Part shown: positions 1 to 8,468 of the stretch, one piece after another
How positions within the stretch are numbered: position 1 is the first letter of the stretch
Layout: every line of letters begins with the position of its first letter
Source: DATFDN01 sp963756545
GTDB taxonomy: Bacteria > Pseudomonadota > Alphaproteobacteria > Acetobacterales > Acetobacteraceae
Assembly (NCBI GenBank): GCA_963756545.1
Contig: CAVWNY010000003.1
Span: 124,001 to 188,000 of the forward strand
Direction: 5' to 3'
Length of the DNA: 64,000 nucleotides
Notes under the pieces: model-generated
What the model saw: only the letters and a program-made list of their open reading frames with translations
Told to the model about the DNA's origin: nothing
Databases searched by the model: none
Made by a program: the position numbers and the translations under genes

Positions 1-185
1 ACCGCCGGCCCGAAATGCAGCCCGGTCCAGCAGAAGAAGGCGATGTACATCGCCAGCATCACGAAATCGCCGTGCGCGAAGTTCACGACGTTCATCATCC
101 CCCAGATCAGCGTGAGGCCGGAGGAGAACAGCGCATAGACGGCGCCGAGCAGCAGGCCGCTGACGATGACCTGCGCGATGATCAT
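1..185 (-). CDS. livH: Branched-chain amino acid ABC transporter permease LivH, N-terminal part (cut by window edge)
   Basis: The visible 61 residues start with MIIAQVIVSGLLLGAVYAL and continue through a hydrophobic segment to NVVNFAHGDFVMLAMYIAF, the N-terminal signature of LivH-type inner-membrane permeases. The family forms a channel with LivM and is powered by LivF/LivG. The ATG at 185 starts directly at the first membrane segment. The gene lies downstream of, and in the same direction as, a LivJ/K-like substrate-binding gene, with a hairpin-forming repeat pair between them. The rest lies outside the window. Confidence 0.9.
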   Translation of the reverse strand, partial: MIIAQVIVSGLLLGAVYALFSSGLTLIWGMMNVVNFAHGDFVMLAMYIAFFCWTGLHFGPA

Positions 186-206
186 GCGCGCAATCCCGCG
201 CGCGCG

Positions 207-257
207 ACCCCTCCCCCAACCCCTCCCCCAACCCCTCCCGCAAGGGGAGGGGAGGAT
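207..257. repeat. C/G-rich dispersed repeat, copy 1
   Basis: A CCCCTCCC-rich block ending in CTCCCGCAAGGGGAGGGG. It is the inverted counterpart of the block at 276-317, and the same core recurs at 29034-29073. Each copy has a short internal hairpin (CCCCTCCC GCAA GGGGAGGG). Together the two copies could fold into a strong stem between the substrate-binding gene and livH, where they may dampen read-through or stabilise the upstream transcript (inference). Confidence 0.75.
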
Positions 258-275
258 TTCACAGGCGCACGAAAA

Positions 276-317
276 CTCCCCCTCCCCTTGCGGGAGGGGG
301 CCGGGGGAGGGGGCCTT
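276..317. repeat. C/G-rich dispersed repeat, copy 2 (inverted relative to copy 1)
   Basis: Contains CTCCCCCTCCCCTTGCGGGA followed by GGGGG runs. It is the reverse complement of copy 1 and nearly identical to 29034-29073. It lies just past the stop codon of the substrate-binding gene. No T-tract follows, so it is not a classical terminator. Confidence 0.75.
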
Positions 318-332
318 GCGCGGTCGAGCGCA

Positions 333-1593
333 TCACCCCTGAAACGGCAGCTCGATCTTGGCCGTCGCCTTCGCCTCCGGCCACACCACGTTCCAGTTCG
401 TGCCGCGCAACTGAACGAGCAGGGTGGACGCCAGCTCGTTCTGCCCGTTCGGGCCGAACTTCACGCCGTTGTAGCCGATCATGATCTGGTCCGCGTTCAG
501 GTTGGTCGCGCGCAGCGCCGCCTGGATCTTGGCGGGCTCCGTCGAGCCGGCGCGGTTGATGGCGTCGCACAGCACCAGGAACCCGTTCAGCCCGCGCGCG
601 CTGGTGTCGTCGAGCGCGTGGCCCGCGACCTTCTCGTACATCTGGTTGACGATCCAGCTCGTGCTGCCCTGCTTGCCGGCGTCGAACGAGCTGCGGTTCA
701 CCGCGCCTTGCGCCAGATCGCCCACCGCCTTGACGAAGGCCGGATCGGAGAAGCCGGAATCGTCGCCGATCACCACGGGCGGCTTGTAGGCGAGCGTGTG
801 CATCGTCTTTATGTAGAGGATCGAATCCGAGGTGTAGCTGACGAAGATCACCGTGTCCGGATTGGCCTTCTTCAGTTGCAGCACCTCGGCGGAAAGGTCG
901 GTGCTGTTGGCGTTGTAGGGAATCCGCAGTGCCAGGCTCAGCCCGGTACTGCTTCAGCCCAGCCGCGATCGCGTCGCCCGTGGAGGTGCCGTAGTCGGTG
1001 TTCTCGTTGACGATCGCGACGCTGTGGACCGGATGCCCCTGCTTCGCCAGGCCCTCCAGGAACTGACCGTACGCCTCGCCGAAATTGGTGCCGATCGGGG
1101 TGGTGCGGAAGAACCATTTGTAGCCGCGCTCGGTGAGGTTGGGCGCGCTCAATTCGCCGGCCACGAAGGGGATGCCGTAGCGCTCGGCGACCGCGCTCGC
1201 GGTCAGCGTGCAGCTCGACTGGTAGCAGCCGGTCAGCGCGCTCACCCGGTCCTGGGTGATCAGGCGCAGCGCGTCGCTCTGCGCGACCGCTGGGTTGCCC
1301 TGCTGGTCGGCGAAGATCACATCCACCTTCGCCCCGCCCAGCCCCGTCAGGCCGGCGCTCGGGCCGAGCGGCAGGGCCTTGAGATCGGGGTGCGCGTTGT
1401 TGACGATGTCCACGCCGACCCCGATCGCCTTCTGCAACGCCTGCCCGGCCGAACCGGCATTGCCGCTCAGCGGATAGATCGCACCGATCTTCACCGTGCT
1501 CGCCGCGCGCGCCCGGCCGATGCCGAACGCGGACCCGGCTATGGGGACCGCCAACGCCATGCGCCCAAGGCTCCGGCGCGAGACCTTGAGCAT
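333..1593 (-). pseudogene. Branched-chain amino acid ABC transporter substrate-binding protein, single-base frameshift
   Basis: A periplasmic LivJ/K-type binding protein (Peripla_BP_6 family) that would be about 419 aa if repaired. It begins MLKVSRRSLGRMALAVPIAG, a Tat/Sec-like signal peptide. The first frame runs to about position 946 (GLKQY) and a second frame resumes at once with GLSLALRIPYNANSTDLSAE, ending KIELPFQG at 333. One extra C after CAG TAC (945-946) explains the shift. The intact paralogue at 10428-11684 is collinear across the junction. Its neighbour livH shares its orientation. It may be a real pseudogene or a sequence error; homology on either side is complete. Confidence 0.85.
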
Positions 1594-1630
1594 GTGAAAT
1601 CCTCCCCTTCATTGGCCACGCGGATCGCTG

Positions 1631-1663
1631 AGGTTGCCCGATCCACCGCGCTTCCACAAGCTG
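1631..1663. repeat. Direct repeat A (33 bp)
   Basis: AGGTTGCCCGATCCACCGCG followed by CTTCCACAAGCTG. It recurs at 1800-1832 with one mismatch, 169 bp away. On the minus strand it precedes the substrate-binding gene start by about 38 bp, just as copy B precedes the decayed fragment of that gene. The pair therefore marks a partial tandem duplication. Confidence 0.85.
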
Positions 1664-1708
1664 GGCGGCTGGAGCATTGGTTTGAAGTTCGGCCTTCGGC
1701 CCGAAGCG

Positions 1709-1796
1709 TGCCGATCTTGACGGTCGATGCGGCGCGCGCCCGCCTGACCCCGAACGCCGATCCCGTCACGGGAACCGCCCACGCCGATGCGAAGGG
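1709..1796 (-). pseudogene. Decayed duplicate of the 5' end of the substrate-binding gene
   Basis: Read on the minus strand this encodes AWAVPVTGSAFGVRRARAAS then TVKIG. The start of the gene at 1593 reads ALAVPIAGSAFGIGRARAAS then TVKIG. Only the signal-peptide region is present, without a start codon, and the homology ends after TVKIG. Together with direct repeats A and B it records a duplication of leader plus 5' coding sequence followed by deletion of most of one copy. Confidence 0.8.
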
Positions 1797-1799
1797 TTG

Positions 1800-1832
1800 A
1801 GGTTGCCCGATCCACCGCGCTTTCACAAGCTG
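1800..1832. repeat. Direct repeat B (33 bp)
   Basis: Second copy of the repeat at 1631-1663, with a T for C in CTTTCACAAGCTG. On the minus strand it lies directly upstream of the decayed 5' fragment. The remaining bases from 1833 to 1983 hold no gene I can support; CATAAT at 1971-1976 could be a -10 box for the following toxin-antitoxin pair, but I see no good -35. Confidence 0.8.
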
Positions 1833-1983
1833 AGCGGGTGGACGGGAGTGGGTGAGTTTGAATTCGGCTTCCGATCCAACGCGATCCTCTGGCGTGTGGC
1901 GGAAGCCACATCCAGGCACTGACGTTAACAGCCTGGAAGGATGGGGCTTTTCTGATGCATGACCCCGGTGCATAATATCCCGC

Positions 1984-2280
1984 GTGAACCGGCAGGAAAT
2001 CATCGCCCGATTGAAGGAGAACGAACCGGCCCTGCGGGCGCGGGGGGTGAGCCGCATCGCCTTGTTCGGCTCGCGCGCGCGGGGTGATGCGCGCCCCGAC
2101 AGCGACACCGATATCATGATCGAGACCAATCCGGCCGCCAGGATCGGGGTTTATGAATATGTGGCGCTGAAGGACTATATCGCCAGCTTGCTCGATGGTC
2201 CGGTCGATGTCGTCAGCCGGGATGGCCTGAAGCCCTACGTGGGGCCTGCAGTAACGGCCGACGCGATCTATGCCTTCTGA
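1984..2280 (+). CDS. MNT-type nucleotidyltransferase, probable antitoxin of an MNT/HEPN pair
   Basis: A 98-aa single-domain minimal nucleotidyltransferase. GSRARGDARPDSDTDIMIE carries the GSx10DxD active site (GS near residue 29, DTD near 41), the motif that in MntA antitoxins transfers AMP from ATP to the partner HEPN toxin. The start is GTG at 1984. The stop overlaps the HEPN gene by 11 bases, the usual arrangement with the MNT gene first. Assignment rests on the motif and the pairing; activity is inferred. Confidence 0.88.
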   Translation: MNRQEIIARLKENEPALRARGVSRIALFGSRARGDARPDSDTDIMIETNPAARIGVYEYVALKDYIASLLDGPVDVVSRDGLKPYVGPAVTADAIYAF

Positions 2281-2608
2281 GGCGGCGACCCGCCGCTGGC
2301 TCGGCGATATCCGGTATCATATCGAACTGGTCCAGACCTTCGCCGGCGGCTATGGTTATGAGGCTTTCCGGAACGATCTGCTGCGTCTCTATGCCGTCAC
2401 GCGCTGCCTGGAGGTCATATCCGAAGCCTCGCGCCGGTTGCCCGACGAGCTGAAGGCCCGCCATCCGTCCATTCCTTGGATCAGCATTGCCCGCGCGGGC
2501 AATGTGTATCGCCATGACTACGAAGATGTCTCTGCGGAATTTGTATGGGTCACGGTCGAGGATCACTTGCCGCCTTTGCTCGCCGTCGTGGAGGCCGAGC
2601 TGGGTTGA
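2270..2608 (+). CDS. HEPN-domain (DUF86) protein, probable HepT-like toxin RNase
   Basis: A 112-aa all-helical DUF86/HEPN protein. The catalytic region reads ARAGNVYRHDYEDV, giving R-x6-H-x-Y (the better-studied family form is Rx4HxY) in which the Tyr is the residue AMPylated by MntA in characterised pairs. LLRLYAVTRCLEVISEASRR is a typical second HEPN helix. ATG at 2270 lies inside the end of the MNT gene, implying translational coupling. The pair sits in a duplicated, repeat-rich stretch, consistent with mobile accessory DNA. Confidence 0.88.
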   Translation: MPSEAATRRWLGDIRYHIELVQTFAGGYGYEAFRNDLLRLYAVTRCLEVISEASRRLPDELKARHPSIPWISIARAGNVYRHDYEDVSAEFVWVTVEDHLPPLLAVVEAELG

Positions 2609-2755
2609 ATCTCGGCGCGATACGGGAGGCGGAATTGTCCGACCAACGGCCTTCTCCGCCGCACGCGTGGTTGTTGCCCTCGCCGAAGCTCCGGTCTCCA
2701 CTCCCGTCCGAAACCCGACCTGACACATTCCCGGCGGACAGCACGGAGCACACGG

Positions 2756-4831
2756 ATGGAGCCAATCTCGCTCGGGATCGACATCGGCGGCACCTTCACC
2801 GATCTGGTCGCGCTGGATCATCGTGACGGGCGCGCCGCGATCTGGAAGGAGAGCACGACGCCGGACGACCCCTCGCGCGGGGCGCTGGACGGGATACGGA
2901 ACCTGCTGGGGCGGACCGGCATCGCGGCGGGCGAGATCGGGCGCGTGGTGCATGCGACGACGTTGTTTACCAACGCGCTGATCGAGCGGAAGGGCGCGCG
3001 CACGGGCCTGCTGACGACCGCCGGCTTCGCCGACGTGCTGGAGATCGGCCGGGAGCGGAAATACGAATTGTATGACCTCGCCATCGAGATGCCGCGCCCG
3101 CTCGTGCCTCGGCCCTGGCGGCGCGAGGTGGCGGAGCGGCTGATGCCCGACGGGCGCATCCTCACGCCATTGGACATCGAGGGCGCGTTGCGGGAGACGG
3201 CGGCGCTGGTCGATGCCGGCGTCGAGAGCCTTGCGATCGTGTTCCTGCACGCCTACGCCAACCCGGGCCACGAGCGCTTGGCGGCGGAGGCGATCGGGCG
3301 CCGCTTCCCCGGGCTGTCGCTCTCGCTGTCCTCCGACGTGGCCCCGGAGGTCCGGGAATACCCGCGCGCCAGCACCACCGTCGCCAATGCCTATGTGCGC
3401 CCGATCGCGGAGACCTATCTGGACCGGCTCGAGGCGGCGCTCGCCGATGCCGGCATCCCCGGCCGGCTGTTCCTCATGCTGTCCAATGGCGGGCTGACCC
3501 ATGTGGCGGAGGCGAAGCGCGCGCCGGTGCAGTTGCTGGAGAGCGGCCCGGCCGCCGGGGCGCTGGCCGGGGCATGGTTCGGCCACGGCGCGGGCCTCGA
3601 TCGCGTGCTCGCCTTCGACATGGGTGGCACGACGGCCAAGCTCGCGCTGGTCGATCATGGCGAGCCGCTGGTCGCGTGGGGGTTCGAGGCGGCGCGGCAG
3701 AAGCGGTTTCTGCGCGGCAGCGGGTTGCCCATCCAGATCGCTACGGTCGAGCTGATCGAGATCGGCGCCGGCGGCGGCTCCATCGCGCGCCGCAGCGAGT
3801 TGGGAACGCTGCGGGTGGGGCCGGAGAGCGCGGGCGCCGCGCCTGGGCCGGCCTGCTATGCGCGCGGCGGCACGGCGCCCACGGTGACGGATTCCGACCT
3901 CGCACTCGGCTACCTCGATGCCGGGTTCTTCCTGGGGGGCGAGATGCGGGTGGACGCCGCCGCCGCGTCGGCCAGCCTGGAGCGGCTGGCCGACAACCTC
4001 GGCGTGACGCCGGAGCGGGCCGCCGCCGGCGTGCATGAGGTGGTCAACGAGGCGATGGCGAGCGCCGCGCGCGTGGCGATTGCCGAGCGCGGCGGGGCGC
4101 TCGCCGACTACACCCTGCTGGCGACGGGCGGGGCCGGCCCGGTGCATGCCTGGCAGGTGGCCCGCAAGCTCGGCCTGCGTCGCCTGGTCTGCCCGCCCGG
4201 TGCGGGCGCGGGGAGTGCGCTGGGCATGTTGATGGCGCCGGCGCGGGTCGATCGGGTCGCCTCGGTGAACGCGCCGCTCGAACGGGTGGATTGGGACGCC
4301 CTGGGCGAGCTGCTCGCGCAAATGCGGCAGCAGGCGCTCGGTGTTCTCGGCGAGTCCGGGGCGGAGATGGCGGCGCTCGCGGTCCGCCGGATGGCCGATA
4401 TGCGCTATGTCGGGCAGGGCTTCGAGATTACGATCATCCTACCCGATGCCCTGGATGTCGCCGCGCTGCGGGAGGCCTTCGAGACGCGCTATCGCGCGCT
4501 GTTCACCCGCGTGGTACCCGACGGCGCGATCGAGGTCGTGGCGCTGCGGCTGTCGCTGACCGCGCCGATACCGGGCGCGCGGCGCGCGATCACGCTGCGG
4601 CGCGACGATCGGCGCGATGGCAATGCGGTGAAGGGCCGTCGGCCGGTGCGCTTCCCGGAATTGGAGGCCGCCGTCTCCGCGCCCGTCTATGACCGCTACG
4701 CGCTGCGCGCCGGGGCGCGCCTCCTCGGCCCCGCGATCGTGGAGGAGAATGAAAGCACCTTGGTGATCGGGCCGGGCGGGCGGGCCGAAGTGCTAGCGGA
4801 CGGCTCGATCGCGGTGGAGATTGGCCAATGA
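2756..4831 (+). CDS. hyuA: Hydantoinase/oxoprolinase subunit A (HyuA family)
   Basis: A 691-aa protein of the N-methylhydantoinase/5-oxoprolinase/acetone carboxylase A family. LGIDIGGTFTDLVAL at the N-terminus is the first ATP-binding loop; LAFDMGGTTAKLAL near residue 285 and LLESGPAAGALAGAWFGHG upstream of it are the second family signature. The family hydrolyses cyclic amides or carboxylates ketones with ATP, acting with a B subunit. The stop overlaps the hyuB start in ATGA (4828-4831). The true substrate cannot be read from sequence. Confidence 0.92.
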   Translation: MEPISLGIDIGGTFTDLVALDHRDGRAAIWKESTTPDDPSRGALDGIRNLLGRTGIAAGEIGRVVHATTLFTNALIERKGARTGLLTTAGFADVLEIGRERKYELYDLAIEMPRPLVPRPWRREVAERLMPDGRILTPLDIEGALRETAALVDAGVESLAIVFLHAYANPGHERLAAEAIGRRFPGLSLSLSSDVAPEVREYPRASTTVANAYVRPIAETYLDRLEAALADAGIPGRLFLMLSNGGLTHVAEAKRAPVQLLESGPAAGALAGAWFGHGAGLDRVLAFDMGGTTAKLALVDHGEPLVAWGFEAARQKRFLRGSGLPIQIATVELIEIGAGGGSIARRSELGTLRVGPESAGAAPGPACYARGGTAPTVTDSDLALGYLDAGFFLGGEMRVDAAAASASLERLADNLGVTPERAAAGVHEVVNEAMASAARVAIAERGGALADYTLLATGGAGPVHAWQVARKLGLRRLVCPPGAGAGSALGMLMAPARVDRVASVNAPLERVDWDALGELLAQMRQQALGVLGESGAEMAALAVRRMADMRYVGQGFEITIILPDALDVAALREAFETRYRALFTRVVPDGAIEVVALRLSLTAPIPGARRAITLRRDDRRDGNAVKGRRPVRFPELEAAVSAPVYDRYALRAGARLLGPAIVEENESTLVIGPGGRAEVLADGSIAVEIGQ

Positions 4832-6432
4832 CCCGCGCGTTCGACTCCGTCGAACTGGAGCTTCTCTGGCGCCGCCTGATCGCGGTCGTCGATGAAGCCG
4901 CCGCGGCGCTGGTCCGCACCAGTTTCTCGACCCTGGTGCGGGAGAGCTACGATTTCAGTTGCGTGATTACGGATGCGCGGGGCCAGTCGCTGGTCCAGGC
5001 GACGGAGAGCATCCCCAGCTTCATCGGCACCTTGCCCGAGACGGTGAAGCACTTCCTGCGCTTCTTCCCGCCCGGGCACCTCGCGCCGGGCGACGTGCTG
5101 ATCACCAACGACATCTGGCTCGGCACGGGACATTTGCCGGACATCACGGTGGCGAAGCCGATCTTCCGGGACGGCAGGCTGGTCGCGTTCAGCGCCTCCA
5201 CGGCCCACGCCCCGGATATCGGCGGCAAGATCCGCAGTCCCGAACCGCGCGAGGTGTTCGAGGAGGGACTTCAGATTCCACCGTTGAAGCTTATGCGGGG
5301 CGGGCGCATCGACGAGACGTTCGTCGCGATCCTGCGCAAGAACGTCCGCACGCCCGATCAGACCTTGGGCGATCTGTGGGCGCAGGTGGTGGCGCTCGAT
5401 GTGATGGAGGACCGGCTGCTGGGTCAGATGGACATTGCCGGGCTCGATGACCTGTCCGACCTCGCCGCCGAGATCCAGGGGCGCTGCGAGGCTGCGATGC
5501 GCGCCGCCATCGCCTCGCTCCCCGACGGCACCTACCGAAGCGAGATCCAGACCGACGGGCTGATGGACGAGCCCGTCACGATCCGCATGGCGCTGACCAT
5601 TGCGGGAGATACGATCGCGATCGACTACGCCGGCACCGATCCGCAGGTGGACCGGGCGATCAACTGCGCCTTCTGCTACACCTATGCCATGACAATGTAC
5701 GGCGTGAAGGTCTGCACCAGCCCGAGCTTGCCGAACAACGAGGGGGCCTGGCGGCCGATCACAGTCGCCGCGCCGGCGGGCTCGATCGTCAACCCGCAAT
5801 TCCCGGCCTCCGGCGGGTCGCGGATGCTGATCGGGCACTACCTGCCGATGTTGGTGTTCGGCTGCCTCGGACAGGTGGTGCCCGAGCGGGTGATCGCCGC
5901 CTGCGGGTCGCCGATGTGGGGCATGAACCAGTCCGGCGTGCGCCCGGACGGCCGGCCTTACGCCAATATGTTCTTCTACAACGGCGGCATGGGCGCGGGC
6001 GTCGGCCGCGACGGCCAGACCTGCCTGTCGTGGCCCTCCAACGTCTCCTCGACAAGTGTCGAATTGTGCGAGCACATCGCGCCGCTGCGCTTCCACCGCA
6101 AGACCTTGCGGTCGGGCAGCGGCGGCGCGGGACGGCATCGCGGCGGGCTGGGACAGGAGATCGTCATCGAGAGCCTGTCGCCCACGCCGATCGCGGTCTC
6201 CTTCCTCGCCGAGCGCACGCTGATCCCCGCGTTCGGCCTGGCGGGCGGGCAGAGCGGCGCGCCGGGCGCGGTGCGGATCAACGGCGAGACGGTGGACCCG
6301 AAGCGCCAGTACGTTCTTCAGACCGGCGACGTCGTGAGCCTGGCGACCCCCGGCGGCGGTGGGCATGGCCCGCCGGAGCAGCGCGAGACCGCCGCCGTGG
6401 AGAGCGATCGGGCAGGTGGGTATGTCGCTTGA
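4828..6432 (+). CDS. hyuB: Hydantoinase/oxoprolinase subunit B (HyuB family)
   Basis: A 534-aa HyuB-family protein. It begins MTRAFDSVELELLWRRLIAV. GDVLITNDIWLGTGHLPDI (near residues 90-110) and GGAGRHRGGLGQE (near 432) are conserved family segments. It forms a complex with HyuA, to which it is translationally coupled by a 4-base overlap. The 193 bases after it, before the convergent DHFR-like gene, show nothing I can identify. Confidence 0.92.
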   Translation: MTRAFDSVELELLWRRLIAVVDEAAAALVRTSFSTLVRESYDFSCVITDARGQSLVQATESIPSFIGTLPETVKHFLRFFPPGHLAPGDVLITNDIWLGTGHLPDITVAKPIFRDGRLVAFSASTAHAPDIGGKIRSPEPREVFEEGLQIPPLKLMRGGRIDETFVAILRKNVRTPDQTLGDLWAQVVALDVMEDRLLGQMDIAGLDDLSDLAAEIQGRCEAAMRAAIASLPDGTYRSEIQTDGLMDEPVTIRMALTIAGDTIAIDYAGTDPQVDRAINCAFCYTYAMTMYGVKVCTSPSLPNNEGAWRPITVAAPAGSIVNPQFPASGGSRMLIGHYLPMLVFGCLGQVVPERVIAACGSPMWGMNQSGVRPDGRPYANMFFYNGGMGAGVGRDGQTCLSWPSNVSSTSVELCEHIAPLRFHRKTLRSGSGGAGRHRGGLGQEIVIESLSPTPIAVSFLAERTLIPAFGLAGGQSGAPGAVRINGETVDPKRQYVLQTGDVVSLATPGGGGHGPPEQRETAAVESDRAGGYVA

Positions 6433-6625
6433 GGGCGGGTAGTGGGTCGATTTGCAGGTCGGCGAGGGGTGGCTTCCAGACCGTCCGCTTCCGGTGCCGA
6501 ATCTCGAAAGCGGACGTAGCCCGAATGACCTTCCGTGGCCGAGAGCGGCTGGTCCGCTATGGAACGAAAAAGAGACGGTTTGCCGCCCGACAGCTATCCG
6601 GCAACGAACCCACAGAAGCGGACGT

Positions 6626-7279
6626 TTATTCGTTCTCCTGGCGCCCGAGCACGACGTGCGTTGCGAGGTCTGTGGCAGCGGATTCCATCACGCGGTAGCC
6701 GAGGGCAGGGAGATCCAAGCCCTCGAACATCGCCTCGCCCTGTCCGAGCAGGACAGGTGAAAGCGCAAAGTGCAATTCATCGATCAGGCCGGCCTGCAGG
6801 TACTGGCGAACGGTCGAGACACCACCTCCGATCTTGACGTCACGTGCTCCCGCGGCGTCGCGTGCGCGCTCGAGCGCGGCGTGGATCCCGTCTGTGACGA
6901 AGTGGAACGTGGTGCCGCCCTCCATTACGACCGGCTCGCGGGCGTGGTGCGTGAGGACGAACGTCGGAGCGTGATAGGGCGGATTGTCTCCCCACCAGCC
7001 CTTCCAGCTGTCGTCCGGCCATTCCCCGCGCACAGGACCGAACATGTTCCGGCCAAGGATGAAGGCACCGAAGCCGTCCATCGACCGGTGGGCAAAGGTC
7101 TCGTCCACGCCCTCCGAGCCACCGCCGTCGCCGAACATGGCCTTGAACGTCTTCGTTCCAAAAAACCAGCTGTGGAGCTCCGTCCCGCGCTTTCCCAGAG
7201 GATCCTGAAGGCTCTGTTCCGGGCCCGCGCCGAACCCGTCCAGGGAGACCGAAAACGCTGCGACTCTAACACGTGCCAC
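6626..7279 (-). CDS. Dihydrofolate reductase / RibD C-terminal family protein
   Basis: A 217-aa protein with the DHFR/RibD-C fold: ARVRVAAFSVSLDGFGAG at the N-terminus, GAFILGRNMFGPVRG in the middle and KIGGGVSTVRQYLQAGLID before LHFALSPVLLGQGEAMFEGL. The family binds NADPH and reduces varied substrates; it is distinct from housekeeping FolA. It stands alone, with an inverted repeat about 43-69 bp upstream of its start that may be an operator. Confidence 0.87.
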   Translation of the reverse strand: MARVRVAAFSVSLDGFGAGPEQSLQDPLGKRGTELHSWFFGTKTFKAMFGDGGGSEGVDETFAHRSMDGFGAFILGRNMFGPVRGEWPDDSWKGWWGDNPPYHAPTFVLTHHAREPVVMEGGTTFHFVTDGIHAALERARDAAGARDVKIGGGVSTVRQYLQAGLIDELHFALSPVLLGQGEAMFEGLDLPALGYRVMESAATDLATHVVLGRQENE

Positions 7280-7321
7280 CCTAAACTCCTCATACTGCTT
7301 GCAACATGCTGCCTTGCTGAA

Positions 7322-7348
7322 CTAGTGCCTGCAATCGGGAAGCACTAG
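7322..7348. promoter_or_regulatory. Inverted repeat CTAGTGC-N13-GCACTAG, candidate operator
   Basis: Perfect 7-bp arms separated by 13 bases, centred about 56 bp upstream of the DHFR-like start (minus strand). The geometry suits a dimeric winged-helix repressor such as an HxlR or MarR type, but no such gene adjoins. The remaining spacer to 7548 holds nothing I recognise. Confidence 0.5.
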
Positions 7349-7548
7349 CGCGGCGTTGAACGGCGCGTTTCGGTCGAGAGCGGCCACTGATGCATGCATC
7401 GTGAAACGGAAACCACTAAATACTCCCGGAGGTTCAGAAGGTCAGGCGGGAGTGGAAGCGCTTCGCGTTGCTTTGAACTGTTGAGCGTTTCCCGTGACGG
7501 GTCCGACGTAGAAGCGGGCAGTCTCCGTCTCTTGCTTCCGTCCCGGAC

Positions 7549-8421
7549 TTACGTCTTGGCGGCGTTCTGTGCAGCCGCGAAGACGTCGCGTGCGGACGTC
7601 GTACCCGCCACGTGTTCCGTATCCTCGGCTCCGAGGTCCATCCACCCCGCGTTCACGGCCTCAAACATTTCTTCGGCAGGTCCAGTGTGGCCCTTCGGGA
7701 TGCCGAATTGTTCGAACGCTTCCGCCCACCCTGCACGCGGGACTGCAAAGGCTTTCACGTCGAGATTCAGGACCTCACCCAATTGCTCCGCGACTTCATC
7801 CGCGCTGACCATCGAACCAAGCTCAACGACGCGCTGTCCTGACCAGGCTGGCCCAGTCAAAAGGGTCGCGACCTCCGCGCCGATGTCGTTCGTTGCCACC
7901 ATCGTCGATTTCCGGTTTGTCGGATTGTAGTAGACCGGTAGCGTTCCGCCCTGGGCGACCTGCAAGCCGTAGAGAAGGTTTTCGAAGAATCCGCCTGCTC
8001 GCACAAATGCGATTGGCGATATCAGGTCGCGAAAACCTTGCTCCAGAAGCGACAAGGCCGTGATCATCCCGAGCCCGCCGGTTCTGTTCGCACCCATCGA
8101 CGAAAGCGCAACCACTCGCGGCGGCGCTGCCTTGGTGAGCGCCTCGACATAGTTTGCAATCACGCCCTTTGCTTCTTTGTAATCGGGCGAGGGCGCCCAG
8201 ACAGCCGGCAACATGACGAACGCGCCTTCGACGCCCTTGAGCGCTTGCTCGATGGCTGCCGAATCATTCCAATCGCCGTCTACCAGTTCCACGCCCCGGT
8301 TTGCCCAGTTAGCCGCCTTTTCGCGATTGCGGACGAGCGCGCGTACCTTCTTGCCGTGCGCCAACAGATGTTCTGCCGTTGCGCCGCCAACTTTTCCGGT
8401 GATTCCCATTACTAGAAACAT
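7549..8421 (-). CDS. NmrA-like NAD(P)-binding oxidoreductase
   Basis: A 290-aa atypical short-chain dehydrogenase. MFLVMGITGKVGGATAEHLL gives the GxxGxxG dinucleotide loop (GITGKVG); VRALVRN follows, as in NmrA/HSCARG proteins and NAD(P)H:quinone oxidoreductases. I chose ATG 8421 because AGGAGA lies 8 bases upstream and the dinucleotide fold starts there. It lies 47 bp downstream of a DoxX-like gene in the same direction, and both diverge from a LysR regulator, which suggests joint control. Confidence 0.87.
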   Translation of the reverse strand: MFLVMGITGKVGGATAEHLLAHGKKVRALVRNREKAANWANRGVELVDGDWNDSAAIEQALKGVEGAFVMLPAVWAPSPDYKEAKGVIANYVEALTKAAPPRVVALSSMGANRTGGLGMITALSLLEQGFRDLISPIAFVRAGGFFENLLYGLQVAQGGTLPVYYNPTNRKSTMVATNDIGAEVATLLTGPAWSGQRVVELGSMVSADEVAEQLGEVLNLDVKAFAVPRAGWAEAFEQFGIPKGHTGPAEEMFEAVNAGWMDLGAEDTEHVAGTTSARDVFAAAQNAAKT

Positions 8422-8468
8422 GTGTGTGTTCTCCTGATCTTGAGGGACCGAGCACTGCCCCGGTCGGT

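Noticed and set aside
2213..4321. 702-codon open frame on the minus strand
   Set aside because: It is antisense to hyuA, which has clear family motifs; GC-rich third positions keep the opposite frame open.
4696..6366. 556-codon minus-strand frame
   Set aside because: Antisense to hyuB; low-complexity Arg/His-rich translation without motifs.
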